64,000 nucleotides of DNA from Dolomedes plantarius (taxonomy: Eukaryota; Arthropoda; Arachnida; Araneae; Dolomedidae). Shown piece by piece: positions 1 through 14,040 of this stretch (within the stretch, counting starts at the first letter, position 1; each line of letters begins with the position of its first letter). The notes under the pieces are model-generated. The model was not told the origin of the DNA. It searched no databases and saw nothing but the letters and a program-made list of their open reading frames with translations. Both the position numbers and the translations under genes were made by a program. The DNA lies in assembly GCA_907164885.2 (NCBI GenBank), contig OU015496.1:132978375-133042374 (forward strand), in the 5' to 3' direction.

Positions 1-1315
1 CATTCAGATCTACGTGTAGCTCGATCTAACAACCGAAATGACACCAAACTTGGTATAGAGACTAATGATGACATGGGAAGTAGGATCCCGTGAAAAATAA
101 GTTTAAAAAATCGCCGGTAGGGATATTTATGATGCTGTACAATGTAAAAAGTGTTACAAGGAAATAATAATCATAACACATCCAAAAATACAGTGAAATG
201 TTAAGCTTTATTCACTACATTGACTTCCCTGGCGAGGAATTCGACAACATTCAATATGACCGCGGTTTGAGACTACACCGTGCATTCTCAGCCCAACATT
301 CTTTACGGCCCTATGCAACATGTCACAAGGAATATTCCGCACTGTCTGTTATATGTTGTCCTTTAAGATACTAAAGTTTGTGACTCCAACAACATAAACT
401 TTTGATTTTAAATAGCCCCAGAGCCAAAAGTCACATGGAAGTAGGTCAGGGGAACAAGGCGGCCATTCAACTTTAAAACCGTGACTGATGACTCTTTCAG
501 TAGTGAAGTGGTGGCGCAACAGCTGTTGTAACTTAACACCAATGTGTGGTGGTGCACCGCGATGCATAAAGATTATCTGATTGAGAAATTTTGTTTGTTC
601 AAGTTTTTGAATGACGAAATTAGTCAGCATGGTGTGATATCTTTGTGCATTATCGGTACACGTTACTGGTCCTGTCAGAGTGATAGTCAAAAAAGAATGG
701 CCCAATGATGAAATCGGCTGTGAAGCCATACAAAACGGTAACTTTTAGTGAATGCTTAGGAATTTTTTGCACTGGGGCTGTTCATATAGGACGTCCTCTT
801 CCTGAGTGAATTTTCAGTGACCCTGTTTCCTCAAACTTCATAATCATTCCCATCAAAACTTTAAGCCACAAATGCCCTTAACGTAGCTTCTGTCGGGTTG
901 TAAACTCTCGAAGAGCTGTGAATGCATTGCTCTAATTAAGATAATACAGCTTTATCAATAATGCGCGTTCTGGTAATGTGAGTCACATATTCACTTGAGC
1001 TGGCTCACTTAAGCTGAGAATATTTTTCGAGCTGTCTACACGTCTTTATAGCCCAAATTACTGGCGCTGTTGTCGCATACGAAAGCATAAATTTGCATTT
1101 TGATTTGATACCCGTGTTTTATGCTAATTCTCAGTTTGGTATGCTACAACAGCGCCATAGATACCCCTATCGGCGATGTTTGGAATTATTTTTTTTATCA
1201 TGAAATCCTACTTTTCATGTCATCATTAGTCTCTGTACCAAGTTTGGTGTCATTTCGGTCGTTAGATCGAACTACAGGTGGCTCTGAATAGTGTCAGTTT
1301 GAAACAATGACCCTG
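1..1315 (-). mobile_element. IS630/mariner-like DNA transposon, family A copy 1 (left tip outside window)
   Basis: The first 100 bases are the inverted complement of about 1,200-1,300: the stretch at 40-60 (gacaccaaacttggta) returns inverted near 1,230-1,250. The right end continues to about 1,315 (gaccctg followed by tata), so roughly 25 bases of the left terminal repeat lie before the window. The element carries a C-terminal transposase fragment on the minus strand. Two related, shorter copies lie at 8,515-9,435 and 11,205-12,228. The outermost bases of the right end resemble the ends of those copies (an actactcagagcc-like block). Dead, because the transposase is truncated and lacks a catalytic residue. 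Confidence 0.85.
349..729 (-). pseudogene. Transposase C-terminal DDE fragment (family A)
   Basis: About 126 codons on the minus strand encode the C-terminal catalytic half of an IS630/mariner-like transposase. The pattern FMHRGAPPHIG corresponds to the usual F-M-Q-D-G-A-P-P-H of this group, so the second catalytic Asp has become Arg. The block SPDLLPCDFWLWGYLK carries the third acidic residue (Asp) and the tryptophan-rich segment typical of the family. By my count about 42 residues separate the second and third catalytic positions, wider than the 34 of classical mariner. The N-terminal helix-turn-helix part and first Asp are not readable upstream in the same frame. Neighbours are only the element's own terminal repeats. 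Confident of a transposase relic; the exact subfamily name is inference. Confidence 0.85.
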
Positions 1316-2450
1316 TATATAACTGTTAAAAAGCGATTCATAATTACATATCTTCCTAATTATGCAACAATATTATTTGGGGGAACAGATAAACGAAATA
1401 GTATAACGTTTATAAACATTACCACGGCATTTATCACTATTAACAGTTTTAATAATTTTTATTAAGATTTTGGGGTAAAGGGTAGGATAGGTAAATCCGT
1501 TCCCCCAATCTGACTTAAATTGAATGAGCACAACGCAGTTCAACCAGACCTTGGTTTTTATTTTACAATAACAAAAATTAAAATGATAAAAGAAACATAA
1601 ATTACCGGACAAAACTTGTGTCCAAAAATTAACAGGTGAGTCTCTTCATCGACAGCACTGGTCACCAGGCGTCGAGCGGTTGCGTCGGAAGAGACATGCC
1701 GGATTGGACGCTGCGGTCGACTGCCAAGCTAATGTCTCCCTCCTTCTCGTCTTGGCTTTTATACGCTGCATGCCTCAAAAATTAGCATACAGCGTTGAAA
1801 AATACATCCTTGTGGTGGGTTCGGAAGTACCGCAGATGGTTTGTTGATTTCTCACATTGGACCTGACGTCACCACAGATTATAATAACTTAAGCTGAATT
1901 TAATATCTTCCCAAAAAAGCGTTTAAAGGTTTTTGCCCGTAAACAATTGATACTTACCCTCCTTTCATTCATATCTGTAAATTCAGACAACTGCAAATTC
2001 AGACTGCAATTCCGACAAAACTGCATTATACAACAAATTAAAGAAGGTGAATAAATATAACTTCATATGATAACAGCAGAATTAATTTAATAAAATAATA
2101 CTAAATCATTATTATTCCAGACATATACCAATTACAGGACTAAAGCGAATAAAATACTATAAATTCTACAACGAAAAAATATGCTAAATCATTCTTTAAA
2201 GACAGACAAGAAACTTTTACTTTAGAAAAATTTGGTTACGAGAAAAAAAAATGTTGTTACAAATGAATAATAGATCAACATATTTTTAACCTTACATAGA
2301 TAGCACATAAAATTACATATCTAATAAGTACATGAAATATGCATACTTCAGTTGGAAATTCTTATTTATAATTCCACTAAAAAACAAAAGAAATATAAAT
2401 CAACATTGTTCAAACAGAAAACACTGTACAATGAAGAAATTTTTCGAAAA

Positions 2451-2543
<93 letters not shown>

Positions 2544-3329
2544 TCTTTTTTATCGGTGTAAACAACGAAACAGTAACTGATTTAAAACATTCCTACCATT
2601 TGAGATTTAAAACAAATAAATTTTCGCGAAGAAACTGCATAACAACAATATTAGAAATTTTAATGAAATAAGTTTTTTTTAACACTCAAGGGATTAATTA
2701 AATTGCAAAAATATTATTGATGACTCTGGAAACTTCTGGCGAGCTCATGTATACGTTTGCTAACACAATTACAATTTTAATGCAAATATCTCATTTTGAT
2801 AGCTAATGATGATCAAAATGTATTGTAATATGCTTATTAAATAGCGAGTTAGAACATTTTAAATAATTGGAATTGTCTATAAGAGAATGTCTCAGGGGGT
2901 ATAATTATTTTAACATGAAGTTCGGAAAGATATCGTTAGCATACAATATATATTAATATGAATAATTTTAAGGCAGCACTAATTATCCATCAGACAATTA
3001 TTTTTATACATTTTAAAATATTTTTAAAAAAATTCTCTCAGTGATATTTATTTGAATAATAAAAGAAATAATATAATTATTTTTTGGGATAGAACATTTC
3101 TTTAAATTTATTTCTTATCTGTGGTTATTTCAATCACTGTATTATAATGATTTTGCATGTGTAGCACACAATGATATGATAATATATTGAAATATGTTAA
3201 TTAAGGTGTTGTTGGGACTTCTTCTACACATGTCGGAACATGCAACAACAGGTCCGAAGATAGGTACAGGCATACGACTGCAGACTCGATTCACAATTTT
3301 ACCGCAAGGATCCTATATGTCATATTAAG
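1316..3329. other. AT-rich intergenic DNA, no gene recognised
   Basis: No convincing coding region. About 1,630-1,880 is visibly richer in G+C than its surroundings and holds, on the minus strand, TATA-like and CAAT-like words. It could be an LTR or promoter fragment, but I find no second copy in the window and no boundaries. The rest is AT-rich with a compound microsatellite at 2,447-2,541. Confidence 0.5.
2447..2541. repeat. Compound microsatellite (AAAT)n-(TA)n
   Basis: About eight AAAT units pass directly into about 30 TA dinucleotides. One of the few TA arrays in the window with no recognisable transposon end beside it. Confidence 0.97.
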
Positions 3330-3790
3330 TTTCCACTTCAATTTTGATCAAATACCCGGGCGACGAGATCTAGATTGTTCGTACTAACCCCTCCCTATGA
3401 CCACATCCTATGACTCTCCCTATGACTTTCCGTGTCCATTTCCGTCCTAGATACGAAGGAATCCAGTCCTTTTATGGGCGCCGTTTGCACAGTGCAAACA
3501 CCTAAATCTAGTTTTGTTTCACTTGCATTCAATGTATTCCAGTTAAATGAGCAGAAAAATGGTAAGTACTTACATCTGTTATCAGTTTTAAGAAGTACCA
3601 AACATTTGCAACCTTTATTTGGAAAAATTTTCAAGATTCTTTTGGTTAAAAATATTCGGGGGGAAATCTGAACCGTGCAAACGAGGGAGGTTGCTACCCC
3701 TGAAAGGGTTAAGGGTGCTTTTCAGGATTCGATATGAGCACATTACGTCCGAAGCCCAACGCGGTACCTCTAGTCCGCTTCGGTCGCAGA
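3330..3790 (-). mobile_element. tRNA-derived SINE (minus strand)
   Basis: Read on the minus strand from about 3,785, the sequence has a tRNA-like Pol III promoter: an A-box-like gcggactagaggtacc and, about 35 bases on, a B-box-like atatcgaatcc. Its distal part (about 3,340-3,372, tcaattttgatcaaataccc) recurs at 4,738-4,772 in another SINE, showing one family. The body between is diverged. No tRNA gene is present, because the stems are not maintained. Confidence 0.65.
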
Positions 3791-4084
3791 TATTGAAATA
3801 TTACATATAAAAGAAAAAAAAGCTTGATTTTCATTAGCTAGCAAAACATAAAAAAAGATACCGAGAATTTTGATAAAATCCAAGGATTCAGCGTGCAAAA
3901 ACACACTAAATTGCATATAAATACCCGATTATGTAAGTTTCTTGGCTTTAAATTTCAAGGGTGAATTGACAGATAGATTCGAAATTGGAAGTTTAGTATT
4001 TTTTTTATTAATATGAACAAAATTAACATACTTAATTTTACAGTAAGAAAATTCTGAGGTAATTTTTTTTCAATGTGGAGTCAC
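3791..4084. other. Intergenic, nothing recognised
   Basis: AT-rich spacer between two SINE copies, with no open frame of note. Confidence 0.5.
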
Positions 4085-4290
4085 TTGTCGCGTAGATATT
4101 CGCCTATAATTCACCGCAGTTTTGCTGGCCGTTTTATTTTAGGGGTGCCATATAGGTAGACCAGCATTGCCCACTATGAATGGACGACACAAACGGAGGC
4201 ATTTTAGTAGCGCTTCGCCAGGAATCGATCTGAGCTCCCTCAGCACCGAAAACTAGCGCGCTGTACCACAAGGCCGCCACGGCCACATAC
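4085..4290 (-). mobile_element. tRNA-derived SINE (minus strand), second type
   Basis: On the minus strand from about 4,285 there is a tRNA-like head (gtggccgtggcggccttgtg) with an A-box-like element, followed by a degenerate B box (gatcgattcc). The head is GC-rich against an AT-rich background, then runs into a short body. No cloverleaf can be drawn, so it is a retroposed tRNA-like sequence, not a tRNA gene. Confidence 0.65.
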
Positions 4291-4629
4291 TGAAGTAAAT
4301 TAGTTTATATATTTTTTTTTTAAATTCGCATAAGATTTTAAACCAATAATTATTAAATACAGAACATTTAACAATTTTAAACCTTTTAAAGAATAAATTT
4401 TAAATTCGAAGGAAATAGGAAAAGTCAGCTAAAAGTACAATAAATAGAGCACAATTTTTGCCGTAACAAAGTTAAGATTAATTTCATATTTAGTCTAATT
4501 TTATATTGTCAATGGAACCTTTTAACAGTTGTCTCTGAAGTTTGATCAGTGATATGATATGAATTTGAAAGATTTTTTAATCCATATCCGCAATTCAAAA
4601 GCAGTTGGTGTTATTGCATATGTTTTCTT

Positions 4630-4940
4630 TTCGGAAGTGTTCCTGACCAGGTCCATATAGGCTTGAAAGCTGAGGTGCCTGTTTCCGGTTTATAAGGATA
4701 CTCCAAGGGTTAGAGTTCGTCTTAGGGAGGTGCAAACTCAATTTTGATCGAACAAACCCAGGAGCGACATCTAGGGGGGATCGCACGTTCTTCCACCCTC
4801 TCTAACTTTCCAGTCTACGGATTTAAAGTGCCCATATCTGGCTTAGACACTAAGGTATTTAATGGGGCTTGTTGGGTTTCGATCCGAGCAACACCAGTAC
4901 CGAAAGCCAACTTGCTACCACTAGGCTACCTCAGGTCCAA
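4630..4940 (-). mobile_element. tRNA-derived SINE (minus strand)
   Basis: The minus strand from about 4,938 reads tgaggtagcctagtggtagc, an excellent A box, followed by ggatcgaaacc as B box. The body includes the block tcaattttgatcgaacaaac (4,738-4,757) shared with the SINE at 3,330-3,790. The continuation to about 4,630 is less certain. Confidence 0.75.
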
Positions 4941-5620
4941 AAACAGGAAATTACGAAACCAATGGATTTTAAAGAAATGTTTTGTAATGTACACTATTCA
5001 CAATTACCTGTGTTCAAAACTAATCTAAATCTAATCCAAATCTAAAAAGTATGAGGTTATGTATGAGTACCGTTGTACCTGACAGCTGGTTCTTTATTTC
5101 TCTCAACATCTTAAGTATCGAGTCCTTGCATAATATTTTCAAAGGCTTTTGTGCGTAAAATTTTAGTGCATTTTCTGGCCGTTTAAAGCTATTAACTCAA
5201 ATGTATTCAGGATCAAATGTATTCAGGATAATGTGACATTAAAGCTGCATTTTGGTAAGACTAAAATATTATTTTGAAATATGAATTTCAGAAATATTTT
5301 TTTAAAGTTACCAGTAGGTATATGTTATAGCAATAAAATGTTCTTTCTAATGTAAAAGAAACGCCGAACCATAAGAGCAGCTTCGTAGTTTAGGAAGTAG
5401 AATGAGTCATAACGGGTAACATTCTTTTGCCTTTACAGCTTTCTATAAGATCGTAGACTGAATGAAATCAATAGAAAAAGTTTTGGAAATAAAAGTTGAT
5501 ATAAAATTCAATTATTTTACACATGCAAGGAAGCCAATTTAAGAAAAATATTTGCTTTAAAAATTCAGTTCGTAAACTACAGATGCAATACTTTTATAAA
5601 ACATAAACTTAATATATATA
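4941..5620. other. Intergenic, nothing recognised
   Basis: AT-rich, with no open frame, terminal repeat or tandem structure noticed. Confidence 0.5.
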
Positions 5621-6123
5621 CAGTAAGTCCTCGACTTACGCAGTTAATTCGTTCCAGAACATTCCACGTATGTAGAAAGCAGATAAGTCGAAATTTACAT
5701 GGTAAATGTGACGCACGTATCCCACTGACTAAGTGCGAGTGGCCGCTGGATTCCTGCAATCTTTTCGACTACCATAGTGTGGACGATAGAAGCAAGCATC
5801 AATGACTAAATATCGAAATAAATAGTTTTATAATCAATTTCAGTGTACTTAAATGAAATAAATATGAAAATGGTACGGACTTATATTATACAGAACAGGG
5901 ACATATTATCAAATACTTATATTATACATACATAATTATGTAATTTAAAACAATCTGTTAAAATACAGACGTTCATGGGGCATTGAAGTATTCGTTAAAT
6001 AATGTCTGTACACTCGAAGCATTCTTTTTGAGTCGCATATCAAATGATAGCATGCTAAAGCAGTCTACGAAGAATTGAAAATTACAACTTATTTAAAAAT
6101 TCGCGTATTTAGAGGACTTACAG
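5621..6123. mobile_element. pogo/Tigger-type MITE
   Basis: The left end cagtaagtcctcgacttacg is matched, inverted, by the right end (ctgtaagtcctctaaatacg on the minus strand). Both ends abut TA. Short length (about 500 bp), no coding capacity and the CAGT...CCTCG signature fit non-autonomous pogo/Tigger elements, which duplicate TA. Other elements with the same style of terminus are at 17,054, 17,516 and 52,436. Confidence 0.75.
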
Positions 6124-6234
6124 TAAGTGTCTGTATATATTTATATACTTAAAATTTTTTAAATGATATCTCGTTTTCAAAATTTTCGCTTCAAGCGTTT
6201 AGAATTTTCGGGGTGAATTGGCTTTCAGTAATTA

Positions 6235-7826
6235 CAGTGTGTAACAAAATTATAAGACCACTGTGGATTTTGTGATTTTTACTATAAATAGTATAATTTT
6301 TTAAAAATTAAATTAGGTCGATATTAATAAATGAAATATAAAATATATGTATATTATTTATAAGAGATATTTAAATATACTAATTATTTTATCAACAATT
6401 TCAAATTTTTTCAATCAAATATCTGTAACAAAATTATAAGACCACTAATTAAAACAATTTTTTTTAATAAAACTAATATGATGTTGATCCACCATTTTTC
6501 TAAATAACTTCAAATTCTCGATTTTTCATTGAATTAATTAGGTTTTCAAACAAATATTTGGGAATTTTGTCCCATTCATCCATGATAGCTAGTTCCAATT
6601 CATACACAGAATCATACTGACGGTTATTTGCATACACTTGACGAGCCAAATGGCCCCACAAGTTTTCGGTGGAATTCAGGTCTGGACTAAGGCTTGGCCA
6701 GTTTAAGACCTCGATTTTTTCTTTTTGAAACCAGATTTTAGTTGATTTAGACACATGGCATGGAGCATTGTCTTGCTGAAATTTCCAGTTTGATCCTCCT
6801 AAAAATGGGCCAAAAGGTATAAGGTGTTAGTAAAGCAGTTGTTGATAACAAATGGAGTCCATTTTTCCAAGAACTCGCTGCAGATCACATTTCCAGTCAT
6901 ATGCAAAAGCTCCCCACACCATCACAGAGCCACCACCCATCTGTCTACTGAAGAAAACTCGAGGTTCCGTTCGTAAATCATGCCAGTAGGAAATATTACC
7001 GTCCGGGCCATCCAAATTAAATTTTTTTCGTCAGAAAAAATAATATTTTTCCAAGCAGCATTCCAGGTCATGACTTCCTTTGCCCACTTCAGCCTTCCTT
7101 CTTTATGATACTTTAACAGTCTTGGTTTTCTTTGTATTTCCGAAGAGCAACATTTGACTTTGATCTTAAAGTGCGCCAGACTGTCATGTGTGAAATAGTT
7201 TTACTTGTCTGCTGTGTTATTTTACGAGTAGACAAGTTCTGTTTCGTTGCAAGCAAGAAAATTTGTCTATTATCGCAAGCTAATAATTTACTCTTTCTGC
7301 AGATCTTTTATATTTTCCATAAAAATCTATTTTACTTAAAACGTTATGAATAGCAGTTTTAGAACGTTTAAGTATCTTACTTATTTCACGTTCTGATTTT
7401 CCAGAGCCCTTATAAAACCAAATTTTTCGAACTTCTAGTTCAGATCATTCTCTTCCACGCGGCATTGTGAATTTCCTCATAAAAACAAACAAATTAAATT
7501 CTATTTCTTTTACAATATTATCGTTTGGACTTTTTTGTGATGTAAAGTTACAGTTTATCTATGATTCTGAAAGAAAAAATAAAATAGTTTTAAAAACGCA
7601 AACGATTTTAAATAAAAAAAATAAGTGGTCTTATATTTATGTTACACCGAGATTTCAAAAAATATTTTGCTGTGGGCAATTAACTCAATTTTTTTTCCTT
7701 TAAGCGATTTATTTGAGAAAATATAACTTTTTTCATTTGATTGAAACTTTAAAATTATTCATTTTATGCAGTGTAATATTAAAATGAGTGATATTTTGGG
7801 TGGTCTTATAATTTTGTTACACACTG
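6235..7826 (-). mobile_element. Tc1-like element with IR/DR termini
   Basis: A complete element of about 1,590 bp bounded by near-perfect inverted repeats (cagtgtgtaacaaaattata at 6,235 and its complement ending at 7,826) and flanked by TA on both sides. A second, inner copy of the terminal motif lies about 190 bp inside each end. The transposase lies on the minus strand and is broken by stops and frameshifts. Confidence 0.93.
6235..7826. repeat. Four transposase-binding-like repeats (IR/DR)
   Basis: The motif taacaaaattataagaccac occurs at the left tip (about 6,241) and again at about 6,425. Inverted versions occur at about 7,623-7,650 (diverged) and 7,799-7,820. Two direct repeats at each end, inverted between ends, is the IR/DR arrangement known from Sleeping Beauty and Minos-like Tc1 elements, where each copy binds transposase. 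Confidence 0.85.
6500..7465 (-). pseudogene. Tc1 transposase pseudogene (DD34E)
   Basis: Reading the minus strand from an ATG at 7,465, a short basic N-terminus and a helix-turn-helix-like segment are followed by several stops. The catalytic core survives in pieces: IIFSDEK (first Asp, near 7,040), QQDNAPCHVSK (second Asp, near 6,770) and SPDLNSTENLWG (Glu, near 6,655). Exactly 34 residues separate the second Asp and the Glu, the DD34E spacing of the Tc1 family. The largest open pieces are 6,500-6,754 and 6,827-7,015. All three catalytic residues remain, but nonsense and frameshift changes make it a clear pseudogene. Confidence 0.92.
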
Positions 7827-8445
7827 TATATTTACAACTTTGAATTGCACGTACCTCCATTTTTGTCGTTAATATTATCCTCAAAATTAACAGGCAGAGT
7901 ATGTCAGTGTAATCTGTGAGAAACAATATAAATTATTGTTTCTGGCTAGCTATTTATACTTGTTATCATAATTTTATCAATAACTGATCTGTTTGTTCTT
8001 TTTCAATGCGACAATTATTCTTAATTCAATCTAAATTGCAAAGTTCATGCCACTCATAACAACATCACATCTGTTGTCTTCTTTGTACATGAGAATGCAC
8101 CAAGAAAAAGAAAAGTGAATGCATAACTGTCATTCTCGCTCGACAAAATTACCCTGCAATATGTTATGTAAAGGAAAGGATAGGGACAGTAAAGTAATTC
8201 AAACATGATTAATGTTCCTCAAATCATTTGTCATAACTACCTTTCCACAACATTTATTAGTTGCTCAGCTGTTTCATCTACTCGTGTGAAAATAAATGCT
8301 GTTTATTAGCTACTTTCAAAAGTATCTTAATTTAACCAGTAAATGTCCTCATGGTCAGTGGATACGTGAAAATTTATGTTTAATTTTACTTGCTGTTAAA
8401 GTATCATACAGACATCCATGAATCTGGTTTTAATAAAGGTTATTA

Positions 8446-8449
<4 letters not shown>
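7827..8449. other. Intergenic, nothing recognised
   Basis: AT-rich spacer between the Tc1 element and a TA array. No open frame or repeat recognised. Confidence 0.5.

Positions 8450-8514
<65 letters not shown>
8450..8514. repeat. (TA)n array
   Basis: About 31 uninterrupted TA units ending at the left terminus of family A copy 2. Confidence 0.98.
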
Positions 8515-8517
<3 letters not shown>

Positions 8518-9433
8518 ATATTTTTATTAAATTGACACTACTCAGAACCATCTCTAGCGGGATCTATCAACAGGAATTCCACCAAAATTGATAGAGGGAC
8601 GTTGGACGACATGGGACAGGTTTTCACAATGAAAACAAATAGTTCCTAAAGTTTCCGATAAGGCAATATATGGCGCCGTTGTTGTCGGCGCACAAAATAA
8701 TTTCCATAAAAGGTAAGTAAAGCACAAGAATACAAATTCATGACTACATAGTCTACAGCAGTGCCAGTATTTTGAGCTATAAAGATCGGTGCTAAATCTG
8801 CTGCGCCATCGCTTTACGGAAGAAGGGTCATCAGTCGCGTTTTTCCACTTGCATAGCCACCTCTCTCCCCTAACCTATGTGACCTAACCTATGTGACTTA
8901 ATTCTGTTGGGTTATTTAAAGTCCTGGGTGTATCTTGGTGGAGTTGCTAACTCGGGGGCCCTAAATTGCAACATATCCCGCGGGTTGTGATGAACATTCC
9001 TGGTGACATGTTACGCTCAGACGTTGAGAACTTAGTGTTCAGGATGCAATGTGTCGTCCACCAGAATGGTAGGCTCATTGAAGGAGGGAAAATGGATTTG
9101 CTGCATAAAGTGGTGTTCCAGTAAAATTTTTTTATTTTTCATTTGTCTGCTTATTACAACTTTTACGGTATTCAGCCCTTATCTGTATAGCCCGGAATAC
9201 TGGAGCTGCTGTCAACTAAGTAGTCGTGAATTTCATTTTGATGATTTACTTGCCTGCAACAACAGGATGTGCCTGCAACAACAATGCCATATCTTCCCCT
9301 GTCGGCGACTTTTAGAACTTTATTTTTTTTCCCCAGAAGCACTTTCCTGTGTCGTCCTTAGTCCCTCTATCAATTTTGGTAGAATTCTAGTTGATACATG
9401 GCTCTGAGTGGTATCATTTTCAAAAAAATCTGT

Positions 9434-9435
<2 letters not shown>
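8515..9435 (+). mobile_element. IS630/mariner-like transposon, family A copy 2 (deleted)
   Basis: Inverted termini: the block ttgacactactcagaacc near 8,532 matches, inverted, the sequence ctctgagtggtatcat near 9,403. The subterminal words atcaattttggt/accaaaattgat also mirror each other. Inside, about 8,810-8,885 on the plus strand, is a short transposase relic (reads LRHRFTEE, comparable to LRHHFTTE in copy 1), after which the frame is lost. Length about 920 bp, so most of the transposase is deleted. Both ends abut simple repeats. Confidence 0.82.

Positions 9436-9523
<88 letters not shown>
9436..9523. repeat. Compound (TA)n-(TG)n microsatellite
   Basis: TA units directly after the right end of family A copy 2, then TG units with one interruption. 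Confidence 0.97.
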
Positions 9524-9525
<2 letters not shown>

Positions 9526-10243
9526 GTGATATTTGCAGGCAACTTTTTTTAACATTACAGGGGATGACATAAATATACTTTCGTGGTACATTTTTCTATC
9601 TGGTTGATTTTCAAACATAAGCTCAATTTTATTTTACTGACTGAAAACATATTTTGATTATTTCAGAATTAAAGAACACAAACCACATATTTATAGAATG
9701 ATTATATTTCTAAGCATTACATTTATGGGGCATTACAACGTTTTTTTTCTGCTGGACATTTCTATATTAAACCAATTTTAAAAAAATGCAATTTTTCATG
9801 ATGTTCCCCGCGTCAAAAATATACGACGAAAATTTCTTGTTAAGAATTTCACAATTTTGTTTACAGTTTTGCTTTACTCTAATTTTTTCCAAAAATCTAT
9901 TATGACAGTTTTAGATCCAGAAAGAAAAATTCTGAGAACAATACCTTTCCAGAAAAAATAACTCTGAAAGAAAGCTATTTACTTGGGCTTAAAACCCATT
10001 ATATAAATTTTATAAATACAAAAAATATAAATTCAATATATAAGTTATTTTAAAATATCTTTCCTACGCACAAAAGGGAATAAAAATATTATATTGAATA
10101 CTTGGTTTAGAATATATATTAAAAAATAAGCATCCTTTAAATTTTAAATTTTCACCATTTTTAATTCCAAACTTCAAAGAGTTTTATATAAATTAGTATA
10201 CTGTTTTTTAATTCTAAACCAAGAAAAATAATCATAAATTATC

Positions 10244-10245
<2 letters not shown>
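9524..10245. other. Intergenic, nothing recognised
   Basis: Very AT-rich, with no open frame or terminal repeat identified. Confidence 0.5.
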
Positions 10246-10292
<47 letters not shown>

Positions 10293-10303
10293 TATATATA
10301 TAT
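10246..10303. repeat. (TA)n array
   Basis: Two TA blocks with one interruption, ending exactly at the left terminus of family B copy 1. Confidence 0.97.
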
Positions 10304-12228
<1,925 letters not shown>

Positions 12229-12655
12229 ATTTAACTTTTGCATTTAACCTAGTCTGTAGCTATTTATTTTCTCGACAATCTTCATATGCAAAACTTACTT
12301 CCATAACTTCCATATGAAAAACTGTTCTTATGCTAAAAGAGAGATTAATCTCTGAGGTTGAATCTGTACTCGGCAAGAAGGTCTAACTCCTTGTAGGCAA
12401 ATACAAATATGCATTTTACGTTGGAATAATTATAAGTTATCTTATATAATATTCACATCACGTATTTATTATATTCTCGTGCTATTAGATTTATCAGAAA
12501 TATTTGTAGATATATTACGTACTTTTTCCTCTCTTAATATGAGATTTAGTATTTATAAAACTAAGCATAAGTTAACAGCAGTTTCTGCACTGTACCTACA
12601 ACGTGTTCCCTTTAAAAATGCGTATTTCTTCTTTTATTTATAAATTTTCTAGGGG
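12229..12655. other. Intergenic, nothing recognised
   Basis: AT-rich lead-in to the satellite array, with no coding signal. Confidence 0.5.
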
Positions 12656-14040
12656 ACTACATTAGACCATTTCTTTTTGAATTGATTTTCTTCAAACATT
12701 TTCGTTGTGATCTGGTAACAGACTAAAAATTGAGCCCCCTTACTCCTATAGAAAGCAATATTGCAGAATTTCAAATACGTACTTCATTGCAAAATTCATG
12801 GGGAATCGAGAACAGATTAATATTGAAATGCTGTACAGCTCTTAATGATCGACCGAGTCTCTGAAAATTTTCTCCGCACATTTTCGTTTTGATGTCGCAT
12901 CAGACCAAAATAAGCCGCTTAGCTCCAACAAATCGTGTTTTGATGTAATGCAAAATACTTACATGGGTTTCAACAATCGTAGGTAATCGGGAGCAGTGTA
13001 ATATCCCAGTGCATAATGTCTACTAATTGTATCAATTAAATATCTGAACATTGTTGTTGGGGTGTCGTAACAGACCGAATGAAGTCGACTAGCTTGTGTA
13101 TATAGCGTTATTATGAAATGCCAGATACATGCATGCGCTCTAAAATCACGGGGAATCAAGAGCTAAGTAATATCCAAATAAATTATAGCTCTTAATTGAA
13201 TATATGAATGTTCTCGTTGGGGCCTCGTAACAGACACAATGGAACCGCCTAGCTTCGGCATAGACAGCGTTACGATAAAATATCAGATATATACATGCGC
13301 TCTTCAATCATGGAGAATCGAACATTGTAATATCCAACTGAATTATAGCTCTTAAATGTATCAATTTAAGCACTGAACCTGTTTGTTTTAACTCGTAAAA
13401 GCAGCCGTTTACGTCCAAAATACGCTTTAGAGCAAATACTTACGTGTGTTACAACAATCATGGGGAATCGAGAGCAGTGTAATATCCAACTGAATTATAG
13501 CTCTTAATTGTATCATTTAATGCAATAAACCTGTTTGTTTTAACTCATAAAAGCAGCCGTTTGCGTCCAAAATACGCTTTATGTCAAATACTTACGTAAA
13601 ATACCGTATACTTACGTGTGCTACAACAATCATGGGGAATCGAGAACAGTGTAATATCCAAATGCAGTATATCGCTTCATTGTATCAATTAAATCTCTCA
13701 ATGTTTCCATCATGCTTCTATAACAAACAAAATGTAGCCGCTTAGCTCACATAAAAAGATTAATGATAAAATACCAAATACATGCGTTACAACAATAACA
13801 GGTAATCGAGAGCAATCTAATATTTAAATGCATTCTATCACTTAGTTTTATAAACTAAATCTCGTAACGCTTTCCTCATGGTTTTATAACAAAACAAAGT
13901 AACCGCTTATCTCACATAGAATGCTTTATAATGAAATGCTAAATGCTTACATGCATTGCGACAATTATGGGAAATCGAGAGTAGTGTAATATTCAGATGC
14001 ATTATAAATATTATTCGCCTCAATTATATCAAACACTATA
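12656..14040. repeat. Diverged satellite, about 167-bp units
   Basis: The anchor gggaatcgagagcagtgtaa (with variants) starts units at 12,801, 12,982, 13,151, 13,312, 13,463, 13,635, 13,801 and 13,969. Spacings are 181, 169, 161, 151, 172, 166 and 168 bases. Each unit then runs through an aattatagctcttaattgta-like block, a cagaccaaa-like block, a ccgcttagctcc-like block and a cttacatg-like block. A partial, more diverged unit precedes the first anchor. Similarity between neighbours is high but far from identical. No coding frame crosses it. Confidence 0.88.

Noticed and set aside
12656..14040. CRISPR array
   Set aside because: Units of about 167 bp are tandem without unique spacers, in a eukaryotic transposon-rich context.
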